The translations under genes and the position numbers were made by a program. Under the pieces are notes generated by a model. The model saw only the letters and a list, made by a program, of their open reading frames with translations, searched no databases and was not told where the DNA came from. From the NCBI RefSeq assembly GCF_000830005.1, contig NZ_CP010407.1, positions 3,639,001 through 3,703,000 of the forward strand: a stretch of DNA of 64,000 nt. Reading direction: 5' to 3'. Shown here one piece after another: positions 32,981 to 41,797 of this stretch; position 1 is the first letter of the stretch, and each line of letters begins with the position of its first letter. Origin of the DNA: Streptomyces vietnamensis. Lineage in GTDB: Bacteria > Actinomycetota > Actinomycetes > Streptomycetales > Streptomycetaceae.

Positions 32981-35413
32981 CTAGGCCCGTGGCGCGGCCG
33001 CGCCCCTGCCCGTCGCCGTGCCCTTGACCGCGTCGAGCGCGTACACACAGCGGTCCTTGCTGCACGCGTACACGACCCCGCCCTTCGCCACCGGCGAGCC
33101 GGTGATCTCGCCCCCGGTCGCGAGCTTCCAGCGGAGCTGCCCGCCGGTCGCGTCCAGGGTGTACAGGACGTGGTCGGCCGAGCCGAAGTGCACCCGGCCG
33201 TCGGCGACGACCGGGGAGCCGACCAGCTCGCCGCCCGCCGCGAACCGCCACCGGGGGGTGCCGGTGACCGCGTCGAGCGTGTACAGCGCGCTGCCGCTGC
33301 CGACGTGGACGTTGCCGTCGGCGACGAGCACCGGCTCGGTGGACTGGCGCGGCTCGGTCGCGATCCGCCAGCGGTCCTGCCCGGTGGTGGCGTCGAGCGC
33401 GTACACCGTGCCGAGGTGGTCCGAGAGGTACACCCCGCCGCCGGTGACGGCGGGTCCCGGCGCGAACGTGGGCGGGGACAGGAAGACGGCCGGGGCCTCG
33501 AAGTGCCAGCGGACGTGACCCGCCGCGATGTCGATCGACAGGACCCGGGTCCCGGCGGAGACGTACACGCAGCCGTCCTCGGCCGGGGCCACCCGTACGG
33601 GGACGCCGGCGCAGGAGGCCGCGTCGCCGATCGGGTACGACCAGCGCTCCACGCCCGTGCGGGCGTCGAGGGCCTGGAGCCGGGCGTCCCGCCACACGTA
33701 CACGGTGTCGCCGTGCACGGCGGGCCCCGCCTCCGCGGTCTCGAAGTCGGTCTGCGCGCCGGTGAGCTCCCACAGCTTGGCGCCGTTGGAGGCCTCCCAG
33801 CCCTGCACCCCGCCGCCGCGCGTGCCGGTGACGACCGTGCCCCGGTCGACCTTCAGCGAGTACACGTAGGCGTCCGTGTGCAGCCGCCAGCGCTCGCTGC
33901 CGTCGCCGGCGTCGAGGGCGTACAGGGTGGGGCCGTCGGAGGCGTGGATGCGGCCCGAGGCAACGGCCATCGACCAGGCCACGTCCCGGGTCTTGAACTG
34001 GCGCCGGCCGCTGCCCGTGTCCAGGGCGTGCACCTCGAAGGAGGTCACGTACAGCAGGTCGCCGTCGACGACCGGGGTGCCCCAGACGTCGTTGGACATC
34101 CGGAAGCGCCAGGGCCGCCAGTGGCCGGGCTCCGGCGGGGGCTGCGGTGCCGCCTGGTCGGCGCCCTGCGGAGGCACGGACACCGGGCGTGCGCCCTGCT
34201 GCGGGGCCGGCTCGGCGCCGTGCGGGCCGCTGCCGGGCGGGCGGATCCAGCCGGTCGCGGGGCCCGCGTCGGCGCTGCGGCCGACGGCGACCGCGGCCCG
34301 GGTGTCGGCGACCCGGGGGCCGGGGCCGATCGGCACGGTCGCGCCGCCGAGGCGTACGGGACCGCCCGCGCTCTCGGAGGGACCGGCGTGCCGGCCGCCG
34401 ACCGGCGCACGGTCGGGCCGCTCCGGCGCCTGCTCGGGGAAGCGCGGGTCCTGGCGGGGCCCCGGCGGGCCCGGCGGGTCCGCCGGGGGCGGCGGCGCGG
34501 TCGGTCCCGGCAGCTGGCGGCCGCCGCCGCGGCGCCGCTCGATCATGGCGGTGGCGCTCTGCGGCAGCCAGGCGGAGGCGGTGCCGCTGTCGTCGCTGCC
34601 GGGGCCGAAGAGGTGCGGGGCGAGCTGCGCCTGGAGGTCGGCCGGGGTGGGCCGGCGGGTGACGTCCATCTGCATGCAGGAGTCGATGAGGGGCCGCAGC
34701 TCGTCCGGCAGCCCCTCCAGGTCCGGGCCCTCGCGGAGCAGCATGAAGACGGTCTCGACCGGGTTGGCGCCGTGGAAGGGCGCGTGGCCCGTGGCGGCGA
34801 AGACCAGCATCGAGCCCAGCGAGAAGACGTCGCTGGCGCCGGTGACGCTGCGCGAGTCGCGGGCCTGCTCGGGCGACATGTAGGCGGGGGTGCCGACGGC
34901 GACGTTGGTCATGGTCAGGCGCGTGTTGGAGACGCCCGACGCGATGCCGAAGTCGATCACCCGGGGGCCGTCCTCGACGACGAGGACGTTGGAGGGCTTG
35001 AGGTCGCGGTGGACCAGGCCCGCGCCGTGGATGGACTGCAGGGCCTCGGCGACGCCCGCGGCGAGCCAGCGGACGGCCTGGGCCGGAAGCGGCCCGCACT
35101 CGTTCACTATCTCTTCGAGGGAGGGCGCCGGGACGTAGGCGGTGGCCAGCCAGGGCACGGCGGCGCGCGGGTCGGCGTCGACGACGGCGGCCGTGTAGAA
35201 GCCGGAGACCGCCCGGGCGGCCTCCACCTCCCGGGTGAAGCGGACCCGGAACAGCTGGTCCTCCGCGAGCTCCGTGCGCACGGTCTTGATCGCCACGCGC
35301 CGGCCCGAGGCCGAGCGCGCGAGATAGACCAGGCCCATTCCGCCCGCGCCGAGCCGGCCCAGCACCTCGAAGGGCCCGATACGTCTCGGGTCGTGCTGCG
35401 TCAGCTGTTCCAC
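32981..35413 (-). CDS. afsK: AfsK, Ser/Thr protein kinase with beta-propeller sensor
   Basis: 810 residues. The kinase domain (about 13-275) has all hallmarks: glycine loop GRLGAGGMG (19-27), Lys43, HRDLKPSN (D137), DFG (154-156) and [11 protein letters not shown]. The activation loop threonines (164, 167, 169) are candidate autophosphorylation sites. A proline-rich linker (about 290-420) is followed by PQQ-type beta-propeller blades ([22 protein letters not shown] and others) up to the C-terminus; S. coelicolor AfsK has the same layout. AfsK phosphorylates AfsR. Compared with S. coelicolor, where afsK lies close to afsR/S, about 7.6 kb of other genes separate it here. Confidence 0.93.
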   Translation of the reverse strand: MEQLTQHDPRRIGPFEVLGRLGAGGMGLVYLARSASGRRVAIKTVRTELAEDQLFRVRFTREVEAARAVSGFYTAAVVDADPRAAVPWLATAYVPAPSLEEIVNECGPLPAQAVRWLAAGVAEALQSIHGAGLVHRDLKPSNVLVVEDGPRVIDFGIASGVSNTRLTMTNVAVGTPAYMSPEQARDSRSVTGASDVFSLGSMLVFAATGHAPFHGANPVETVFMLLREGPDLEGLPDELRPLIDSCMQMDVTRRPTPADLQAQLAPHLFGPGSDDSGTASAWLPQSATAMIERRRGGGRQLPGPTAPPPPADPPGPPGPRQDPRFPEQAPERPDRAPVGGRHAGPSESAGGPVRLGGATVPIGPGPRVADTRAAVAVGRSADAGPATGWIRPPGSGPHGAEPAPQQGARPVSVPPQGADQAAPQPPPEPGHWRPWRFRMSNDVWGTPVVDGDLLYVTSFEVHALDTGSGRRQFKTRDVAWSMAVASGRIHASDGPTLYALDAGDGSERWRLHTDAYVYSLKVDRGTVVTGTRGGGVQGWEASNGAKLWELTGAQTDFETAEAGPAVHGDTVYVWRDARLQALDARTGVERWSYPIGDAASCAGVPVRVAPAEDGCVYVSAGTRVLSIDIAAGHVRWHFEAPAVFLSPPTFAPGPAVTGGGVYLSDHLGTVYALDATTGQDRWRIATEPRQSTEPVLVADGNVHVGSGSALYTLDAVTGTPRWRFAAGGELVGSPVVADGRVHFGSADHVLYTLDATGGQLRWKLATGGEITGSPVAKGGVVYACSKDRCVYALDAVKGTATGRGAAAPRA

Positions 35414-35576
35414 TTGCCTGCCACCTCCCCGTACGGGCCATGAGGGTACGGCCCCGTGGCCCCTGATTCTTCCTGTCCGAGGGCCCGGTTGCGAACCCGG
35501 GGGCGGATCGGGGTGTCACACGTCATAACGGGGTGCTGCGGTACGGGGTGCGCCGGGCGGTACGACCGGGGACGGA

Positions 35577-36368
35577 TCAGTCCGTAGCGGACGGTTTCGG
35601 TTCCTCGCGGACGGCGAAGCGGGCGCCCTGGTTGTCGTGGAGGACGGCGACGCGGCCGTGCGGGGCGTCGAAGGCCGGGGTGACGATCCGTCCGCCGAGC
35701 CGGACGGTGGTCTCGCAGGCCTCGTCGCAGTCGGCGACGGCGAAGTGGACGAGGACGTGGCCGGGCATCTCGGCGGGGAAGTCGTCGGTGATGACGGCCC
35801 GCCCGCCGAAGGCGCTCCCGCCGCCGGGCCGGGAGCCGGGGGGCGACCAGACGCGGTAGTCGACGCCGGCGCCCCCGCCCTCCTTCCCGGCCTCGGCCTG
35901 GCGGCCGAGGTAGCCGAAGACGGTGGCGTAGAAGGTGTCGACGGCGTCCGGGCGGCGGGTGTGGACCTCCATCCAGCAGAAGGCACCGGGCTCGTTCGTG
36001 ACCTCGAAGCCGTCGGGGTCGCCCTCCTGGCGGAGGCCGAAGACCGCGCCGCCGGGGTCGGCGGCGAGGGCGTACACGCCGAAGGGGCCGACGGGGTAGG
36101 GCTCCATGACCATCTGCCCGCCGGCGGCCTTGATCCGGGTGGCGAGGGTGCCGGCGTTCTCGGTGGCGAGGTAGAGGGTCCAGGTGGTGGGCATGCGCCC
36201 GTCCCGCTTGGGGACGAGTCCGGCGACCCGGCGGCCGTCGAGGAGGGCCTCGTCTCGGTCGGGGTCGAAGGTCCAGCCGAAGAGCTCGCCGTAGAAGCGC
36301 TTGCCCGCTTCCAGGTCGGGGAGCTGTGCGTCCACCCAGCAGGGGGTGCCCTCAGTGCGTACGGCCAT
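35577..36368 (-). CDS. VOC family protein (two glyoxalase-like domains)
   Basis: 263 residues with two VOC repeats: EGTPCWVDAQLPDLEAGKRFYGELFGW at the start and ACFCWMEVHTRR, VLVHFAVADCDEA later, each with betaalphabetabetabeta units. Several metal ligands of true glyoxalases are missing (for example H/E at the first strand), so it may be a binding or bleomycin-resistance-type protein. The ATG at 36368 was preferred to a GTG six bases earlier. It lies downstream of the afsK start on the same strand, with 163 bases between. Confidence 0.82.
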   Translation of the reverse strand: MAVRTEGTPCWVDAQLPDLEAGKRFYGELFGWTFDPDRDEALLDGRRVAGLVPKRDGRMPTTWTLYLATENAGTLATRIKAAGGQMVMEPYPVGPFGVYALAADPGGAVFGLRQEGDPDGFEVTNEPGAFCWMEVHTRRPDAVDTFYATVFGYLGRQAEAGKEGGGAGVDYRVWSPPGSRPGGGSAFGGRAVITDDFPAEMPGHVLVHFAVADCDEACETTVRLGGRIVTPAFDAPHGRVAVLHDNQGARFAVREEPKPSATD

Positions 36369-36461
36369 GTCCACACGCTAGGACGGCGGGGGCGGCCCCG
36401 CACGCCCCGACATGCGAACAAAGGGGCGATTCGACGGGTCGGATCCCTTGCGGTGCTTGGG

Positions 36462-36483
36462 TTGTCCACCGAAGTTGTCCACA
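36462..36483 (+). other. Tandem DnaA boxes
   Basis: TTGTCCACC (36462-36470) and TTGTCCACA (36475-36483), the second a perfect match to the Streptomyces DnaA box, on the same strand with 4 bases between. They lie in the 316-base region between the VOC and TetR genes (36369-36684), which otherwise shows no gene. Confidence 0.6.
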
Positions 36484-36684
36484 GGCTGTTCATAAGCCGA
36501 TCCGGGTACGGGACTCCCCGGCCGGCTCCCCGGCGCCCCCGCCGGCTCCGAAGTGGCTCGAACCCGTCCCCGGGCTTGCGCGCCCCGACCCGCGCCGACC
36601 TCGCAGAACGCTCCCGGAACAAGGGTGCACCCCATTTGCAGTCGGCCGAATCGCGCGCAGACCCCCCCTCGGTAAGCTGACGGC

Positions 36685-37332
36685 ATGACAGGACAAGTAC
36701 GCACCGTCGACGGCCGCGTGGCCGGACGACGCGGTCAGGCGACGCGGCAGAAGCTGCTCGACTGCCTCGGTGAGATGCTCAGCTCCTCGCCCTACCGGGA
36801 CGTCAAGGTCATCGATGTGGCCCGGAAGGCGGGTACTTCACCCGCGACGTTCTATCAGTACTTCCCGGACGTCGAGGGAGCGGTCCTCGAGATCGCGGAG
36901 GAAATGGCCAAGGAGGGCGCCGCGTTGACCGAGCTGGTCTCCGGCCGCTCCTGGGTCGGCAAGGCCGGCTGGCAGACCTCGGAGGAACTCGTCGAGGGCT
37001 TCCTGGACTTCTGGCGGAAGCACGACGCGATCCTGCGGGTCGTGGACCTCGGCGCCGCCGAGGGCGACAAGCGGTTCTACAAGATCCGCATGAAGATCCT
37101 GAACTCGGTCACCAACTCCCTCACGGACGCGGTGAAGGAGCTCCAGGCCAAGGGCAAGGTCGACAAGGACGTCAGCCCCGCCGCGATGGCCGGCTCCCTG
37201 GTGGCGATGCTGGCCTCGGTCGCCGGCCACCAGAAGGGCTTCCAGACCTGGGGCGTGAAGCAGGCCGAACTCAAGCCGAACCTCGCCCTGTTGGTGCACC
37301 TGGGCATCACCGGCAAGAAGCCGACCAGATAG
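36685..37332 (+). CDS. TetR family transcriptional regulator
   Basis: 215 residues. The N-terminal HTH (VIDVARKAGTSPATFYQYF, about residues 42-60) is the TetR_N domain; the rest is a ligand-binding core (ILRVVDLGAAEGDKRFYKIR). The protein is a candidate for the repressor of the palindrome regulon because it sits among its genes. A half-match (GCTGACGG then CATGACAG) overlaps its start codon, which could allow autoregulation; the match is only about 10 of 14 bases, so this is weak. A large hairpin follows its stop. Confidence 0.87.
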   Translation: MTGQVRTVDGRVAGRRGQATRQKLLDCLGEMLSSSPYRDVKVIDVARKAGTSPATFYQYFPDVEGAVLEIAEEMAKEGAALTELVSGRSWVGKAGWQTSEELVEGFLDFWRKHDAILRVVDLGAAEGDKRFYKIRMKILNSVTNSLTDAVKELQAKGKVDKDVSPAAMAGSLVAMLASVAGHQKGFQTWGVKQAELKPNLALLVHLGITGKKPTR

Positions 37333-37373
37333 CCCCGACCGGAGAGTCGAGACTCCTTCACCCGTCCTGTCGC

Positions 37374-37429
37374 CGACGCCGGCGGCGGCCCGCTCCCCCG
37401 AACCTGGAGCGGGACCGCCGTCGGCGTCG
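37374..37429. terminator. Bidirectional terminator, long hairpin
   Basis: CGACGCC, then GGCGGCGG and CCCGCTCC, pair with GGAGCGGG, ACCGCCGTC and GGCGTCG (56 bases in all, about 22 pairs with one mismatch). Between convergent TetR and deazaflavin-reductase genes. Confidence 0.85.
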
Positions 37430-37464
37430 CCGTGTCCAGGACCGGGGCGTCCAGGGCCGGGCCC

Positions 37465-37935
37465 TCACCTCCGGGTCAGCCGGAAGAGCCGGATCTCGCG
37501 CTCGATCCGTGCCTGGTACGTGGCGTACGGAGGCCAGAACTCGAGAGCCGCCTTCCAGGCCGCCGCCCGTTCCTCGCCCGCGAGGAGCTCCGCCCGTACG
37601 GGTACGTCCTCGCCCCGCCAGTTGACCTCGACGTCCGGATGGGCGAGCAGGTTCGCCGTCCAGGCCGGGTGGCCCGGCCGGCCGAAGTTGGAGCCGATGA
37701 GGAGCCAGCGGCCCTCCCCCTCCGGCATGCAGGCGAGCGGGGTGACCCGCGGCTGCCCGCTCTTCGCGCCCCGGGCGGTGAGGATCACCCCGGGCAGCAT
37801 CCGCGCGCTGAGCAGCACCTTCCCCCTGGTCAGCCGGTGCACGGCCCGGTCCATGGCGGGGATGAGGTGCGGCGCGACCTTGGCGAAGGTCCGGGTCGAG
37901 GACACCTTCTGCACGAGCTTCCGTCCCATGGGCAT
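37465..37935 (-). CDS. Deazaflavin (F420)-dependent nitroreductase/quinone reductase (Ddn family)
   Basis: 156 residues. The Ddn-type split-barrel pattern is visible: VILTARGAKSGQPRVTPLACMPEG, RWLLIGSNFGRPGHPAWTANLLAHPDVEVNWRGE, and WPPYATYQARIERE. These proteins bind F420H2 and reduce quinones, enones or nitro compounds. Its ATG at 37935 directly follows the stop of the acyl-CoA dehydrogenase gene (TAGATG), so the two are translation coupled and both belong to the regulon. F420 supply is provided for by fbiC in the same window. Confidence 0.9.
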   Translation of the reverse strand: MPMGRKLVQKVSSTRTFAKVAPHLIPAMDRAVHRLTRGKVLLSARMLPGVILTARGAKSGQPRVTPLACMPEGEGRWLLIGSNFGRPGHPAWTANLLAHPDVEVNWRGEDVPVRAELLAGEERAAAWKAALEFWPPYATYQARIEREIRLFRLTRR

Positions 37936-39147
37936 CTACGCCGCCGCCTCTCCGAAGAGTCCGGTCCGTTCCGCCGCCCGGTCGCGCAGCCGCCGGGCGG
38001 GCCCGAAGAGCAGTTCGTCGGAGGCGGCCCGCTTGAAGCAGAGGTCCTCCCAGGTGGCACCGGTGCCGCCGCACTCCGCCGCGGTGGCGCGCAGGGCCTC
38101 CAGGGCGTGCGCGAGGGCGAGCGGCCCGCCGTCGGGTTCACGAGCCGCGCAGTACGTCAGCGAGCGGGCCGCCTCGACCTGGACGTACAGGTCGGCGAGG
38201 CGGTGCCGGTCGGGCCGTTCGCGGGTGCGGTCGAGGGCGGCCCCGGCGGTGCCGACGGCCTCGGCGGCCAGCATCACGGCGGCGGTACGGCCGGTGGCGG
38301 CGAGCGCGCCGAGGACGTCGGCGGGTTCCTCGCCGAGGAGTTCGGCCGCGGCGTCCCGGAACTGGACGGTGGCCTGGGGCCGGGTGGGGTCGAGGACGGG
38401 CTGCCGGGTCCGTACGAGCCCGGGGGCGTCCGCGCGCACGAGGAAGAGGAGGGTCCGGCTGCGGGCGAAGCCGCCGGCGTGGGCGGCGACGAGGAGCAGT
38501 CCGGCGCTGTGGCCGTCGACGACCCGGGCGGCCTCGCCGTAGAGGCGCCAGCCGCCGTCCGCCGTGCGGGCGGCCTGGATGCCGCCGGCCCGGCCGCCGC
38601 CCGACCAGTCCCTGGCGGTGTTGTCGCCGGTGAGGCCGAGGGCGAGGGCGAGTCCGGTGGGGACGGCGAGGGCGCAGGTGAGGCTGGTGTCGGCGATGCG
38701 CGGGAGGTGTTCGGCGCGCTGGGCGGGGGTGCCGAGGGCGGCGAGGAGCGGGGCGGTGAGGACGGTGGTGGCGAGGAGCGGGGAGGGGACGAGGGCGCGG
38801 CCGGTCTCCTCGCAGGCGAGGGCGAGTTCGGCGGGGCCGCGCCCCGCTCCTCCGTACTCGGTGGGGAGGGTGAGTCCGGCGAGGCCCGTCCGGGCCCAGA
38901 GGGCGGTGTCGTACCCCTCGGGGGTGGCGGTGGCGGCGCGGTCCTCACGGGGCCCGGCGTGCTCGGTCAGGAGGTCCCGCAGGGTGCGGCGGATCCCGTG
39001 CTCGGCCGGGGTGAGCGGCGCGGCGGGCGCGGCGGCGGGCGGTTCCGGCGGCGCGGTGCGCGGCGGCTCGTCGGGCGGTTCCGTTCGCGGGGCGTTGAGC
39101 GGGGCATCGAGCGGGGCGTTGAGCGCGGCGGTTTCGGCGGCGTCCAT
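37936..39147 (-). CDS. Acyl-CoA dehydrogenase family protein
   Basis: 403 residues. The C-terminal 355 residues show the acyl-CoA dehydrogenase fold: LTPAEHGIRRTLRDLL, GLAGLTLPTEYGGAGRGPAELALACEETGRAL, then helical AVMLAAEAVGTAGAALDRT and YVQVEAARSLTYCAA. Active-site glutamate is not clear, as in many divergent FadE subunits that pair with a second subunit. The first 45 residues are an unusual Ala/Pro/Glu-rich extension (LNAPLDAPLNAPRTEPP). Divergent from the thiolase at 39254, with operators F and F2 between. Confidence 0.85.
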   Translation of the reverse strand: MDAAETAALNAPLDAPLNAPRTEPPDEPPRTAPPEPPAAAPAAPLTPAEHGIRRTLRDLLTEHAGPREDRAATATPEGYDTALWARTGLAGLTLPTEYGGAGRGPAELALACEETGRALVPSPLLATTVLTAPLLAALGTPAQRAEHLPRIADTSLTCALAVPTGLALALGLTGDNTARDWSGGGRAGGIQAARTADGGWRLYGEAARVVDGHSAGLLLVAAHAGGFARSRTLLFLVRADAPGLVRTRQPVLDPTRPQATVQFRDAAAELLGEEPADVLGALAATGRTAAVMLAAEAVGTAGAALDRTRERPDRHRLADLYVQVEAARSLTYCAAREPDGGPLALAHALEALRATAAECGGTGATWEDLCFKRAASDELLFGPARRLRDRAAERTGLFGEAAA

Positions 39148-39162
39148 AAGGCTCCCTCCGTA

Positions 39163-39179
39163 TCTGACGGTGCGTCATG
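39163..39179. promoter_or_regulatory. Regulon operator, site F
   Basis: TCTGACGGTGCGTCATG: left arm perfect, right arm 5 of 7. It is 16-32 bases upstream of the acyl-CoA dehydrogenase start at 39147. Confidence 0.62.
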
Positions 39180-39233
39180 CTAGGGCGGTGCGGGTCCCGT
39201 TGCCCAGAGAAGCGCCGGTCCCGATTCAAGGAA

Positions 39234-39250
39234 TCTGATGTACCGTCAGA
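39234..39250. promoter_or_regulatory. Regulon operator, site F2
   Basis: TCTGATGTACCGTCAGA: 13 of 14 arm bases match. It ends only 3 bases before the thiolase ATG at 39254, so it covers the ribosome-binding region; the transcript may be leaderless or start inside the site. Confidence 0.7.
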
Positions 39251-39253
39251 TTC

Positions 39254-40417
39254 ATGCCCACCACCACACGCAGCGCCCGCCGCGTCGCCGTCGTCGGCGT
39301 CTCCCTCTCCGACTGCGGCCGCGTCGACGAGGCCACCCCCTACGCCCTGCACGCCCAGGCCGCCCGGCGCGCCCTCGCGGACAGCGGCCTGGACCGCTCA
39401 CTGATCGACGGCCTGGCCTCGGCGGGCCTCGGCACGCTCGCCCCGGTCGAGGTCGCCGAGTACCTGGGCCTGCGCCCCCGCTGGGTGGACTCGACCGCCG
39501 TCGGCGGCGCCACCTGGGAGGTCATGGCCGCGCACGCCGCCGACGCGATCGCCGCCGGCCACGCGAACGCGGTCCTGCTCGTGTACGGCTCCACCGCCCG
39601 CGCCGACATCCGCGCCCGGCGCCGCACCTCGAACCTCTCCTTCGGCGCGCGCGGCCCGCTGCAGTTCGAGGTCCCGTACGGGCACACCCTGATCGCCAAG
39701 TACGCGATGGCCGCCCGCCGTCACATGCACGAGTACGGCACGACCCTGGAGCAGCTCGCGGAGGTGGCCGTCCGGGCGCGGGCGAACGCGGCGCTGAACC
39801 CGGAGGCGATGTTCCGCGAGCCGATCACCGTCGACGAGGTCCTGGACGGGCCGATGATCGCGGACCCGTTCACCAAGCTGCACTGCTGCATCCGCAGCGA
39901 CGGCGGCTGCGCGGTGCTGCTGGTGGCCGAGGAGTACGTCCAGGACTGCCGTACGGCCCCGGTGTGGGTGCTCGGCACGGGTGAGCACGTCTCGCACACC
40001 ACGATGTCCGAGTGGGAGGACTTCACGGTCTCCCCGGCGGCCGTCAGCGGCCGGCTCGCCTTCGAGCGGGCGGGCGTGCGGCCCGCGGACATCGACGTCG
40101 CCGAGATCTACGACGCCTTCACCTACATGACCCTGGTGACCCTGGAGGACCTGGGCTTCTGCGCGAAGGGCGAGGGCGGGGCGTTCGTCCAGGAGAAGGA
40201 CGGGCTGCCGGTGAACACGGACGGCGGCGGACTCTCGGCCTGCCACCCGGGGATGCGGGGCCTGTTCCTGCTCGTGGAGGCGGTGCGCCAACTGCGCGGC
40301 GAGGCACCGGGGTTGCAGGTGCGGAGGCCGGACGGCTCGCTGCCGGAGCTGGCGGTGGCCTCGGGGACGGGGGGCTGGTTCTGCTCCTCGGGGACGGTGG
40401 TCCTCGGCCGCGGCTGA
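39254..40417 (+). CDS. Thiolase-like lipid-transfer protein
   Basis: 387 residues with the same fold as the thiolase at 29.1 kb: RVAVVGVSLSDCGRVDEATPYALHAQAARRAL start, DVAEIYDAFTYMTLVTLEDLGFCAKGEGGAF, NTDGGGLSACHPG, GLFLLVEAVRQLRGEAPG. A Cys occurs at the place of the second catalytic Cys but the first is not obvious, so it may be an aldolase or ketosynthase-like partner rather than a true thiolase; no DUF35 gene is adjacent. No ribosome site is visible at standard spacing (AAGGAA lies 20 bases up, beyond the operator). Regulon member. Confidence 0.86.
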   Translation: MPTTTRSARRVAVVGVSLSDCGRVDEATPYALHAQAARRALADSGLDRSLIDGLASAGLGTLAPVEVAEYLGLRPRWVDSTAVGGATWEVMAAHAADAIAAGHANAVLLVYGSTARADIRARRRTSNLSFGARGPLQFEVPYGHTLIAKYAMAARRHMHEYGTTLEQLAEVAVRARANAALNPEAMFREPITVDEVLDGPMIADPFTKLHCCIRSDGGCAVLLVAEEYVQDCRTAPVWVLGTGEHVSHTTMSEWEDFTVSPAAVSGRLAFERAGVRPADIDVAEIYDAFTYMTLVTLEDLGFCAKGEGGAFVQEKDGLPVNTDGGGLSACHPGMRGLFLLVEAVRQLRGEAPGLQVRRPDGSLPELAVASGTGGWFCSSGTVVLGRG

Positions 40418-40540
40418 CGGCCGGTGGCCACCCCCTCCGAAGAATCTATACAAGCGTCATAGACAACCGTGTAGGACATCCGTATAGTCATGTCTGCGGG
40501 CAGGGAAACGGCCCGCAGACACCCGACAAGGAGTCCCGCC

Positions 40541-41797
40541 ATGACGCACAACGCCACGAAGTCCGCCAAGACCGTCCTGATCTCCGGCGCCTCGATCGCC
40601 GGCCCCGCCCTCGCCCTCTGGCTGCACCGCTACGGCTTCGTCCCGACCGTCGTCGAGCGCGCCCCCGAACTGCGCACCGGCGGCTACAAGGTGGACATCC
40701 GGGGCACCGCCATCGAGGTCTGCCGCCGGATGGGGATCCTCGACGAGGTCCGCGCCAACTCCACGGACATGCGCGGCGGTTCGTACGTCGACGACGCCGG
40801 CCGCACCATCGGCGAACTGCCCGCCGACATCTTCGGCGGCCGCGTCGAGGAGGACGACGAGATCATGCGCGGCGAGCTCGCCCGCATCCTGTACGACCGG
40901 ACCCGCGAGGACGTCGAGTACGTCTTCGGCGACTCGATCGCCGAAATCGCAGACGACCCCGCGGACGCCGACGGCGTCACCGTCACCTTCGAGTCCGGCA
41001 CCATCCGCCGCTTCGACCTGGTCGTCGGCGCCGACGGACTCCACTCCAACACCCGGAAGCTCGCCTTCGGCCCGGAAGAGCGGTACAAGCGCCACCTCGG
41101 CGCGTACATCTCCATCTTCACGGCCCCCAACCACCTGGGCCTGGACCGCTGGGAGACGTACCACGCGCTCCCCGGGAAGCTGACCTGCGTCTACAGCTCC
41201 GCCGGCGAGACCGACGCCAAGAACCTCTTCATCTTCTCCTCCACCCAGGAGCAGCCCGACCACCGCGACACCGCCGCCCAGAAGCGCTTCCTCGCCCGCA
41301 CCTTCCAGGGCGACGGCTGGGAGATCCCGCGCCTGCTCGGGCACGCCGCCGAGGCCGACGACTTCTACCTGGACTCCATCGCCCTCGTGGAGCTGGACCA
41401 CTGGTCCACCGGCCGGGTCGTCCTGCTCGGCGACGCCGCCCACTGCACCTCCCCCGCCTCCGGCCAGGGCACGGGCCTCGCCCTCACCGGCGCCTACATC
41501 CTGGCGGGCGAGCTCGCCCGGGCGGGCGGCGACCACACCGTCGCCTTCGCCCGCTACGAGCAGCTGATGCGACCCGGCGTGGAGCGCAACCAGAAGATGG
41601 CCGAGCGCTTCGTCAAGGAGATGGTCGTCGACCGGAAGTGGAAGATCGCCCTGCGCATGCTCATGGTCCGGACGCTGCCGAAGACCCCCTGGAAGAACCT
41701 CATCGCGAAGAAGATCCGCGACGAGATCCAGGCCACGGCGAACGCCGTCGCGATCGAGGACTACGACACCACCGCACGCCCTACGGTGGCCGCATGA
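40541..41797 (+). CDS. FAD-dependent monooxygenase
   Basis: 418 residues of the para-hydroxybenzoate-hydroxylase/UbiH class. The N-terminal FAD motif SGASIAGPALALWLHRYGF (16-34) and the GDAAHCTSPASGQGTGLALT motif (from about 299) are present, so it should hydroxylate an aromatic or polyketide-like substrate using NAD(P)H and O2. The ATG follows AAGGAG (40528-40533). Upstream, CTATAC (40446-40451) and GTATAG (40482-40487) form a loose inverted repeat that could be an operator. Its TGA overlaps the next gene's ATG (41794-41797), so the two are coupled. Confidence 0.88.
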   Translation: MTHNATKSAKTVLISGASIAGPALALWLHRYGFVPTVVERAPELRTGGYKVDIRGTAIEVCRRMGILDEVRANSTDMRGGSYVDDAGRTIGELPADIFGGRVEEDDEIMRGELARILYDRTREDVEYVFGDSIAEIADDPADADGVTVTFESGTIRRFDLVVGADGLHSNTRKLAFGPEERYKRHLGAYISIFTAPNHLGLDRWETYHALPGKLTCVYSSAGETDAKNLFIFSSTQEQPDHRDTAAQKRFLARTFQGDGWEIPRLLGHAAEADDFYLDSIALVELDHWSTGRVVLLGDAAHCTSPASGQGTGLALTGAYILAGELARAGGDHTVAFARYEQLMRPGVERNQKMAERFVKEMVVDRKWKIALRMLMVRTLPKTPWKNLIAKKIRDEIQATANAVAIEDYDTTARPTVAA

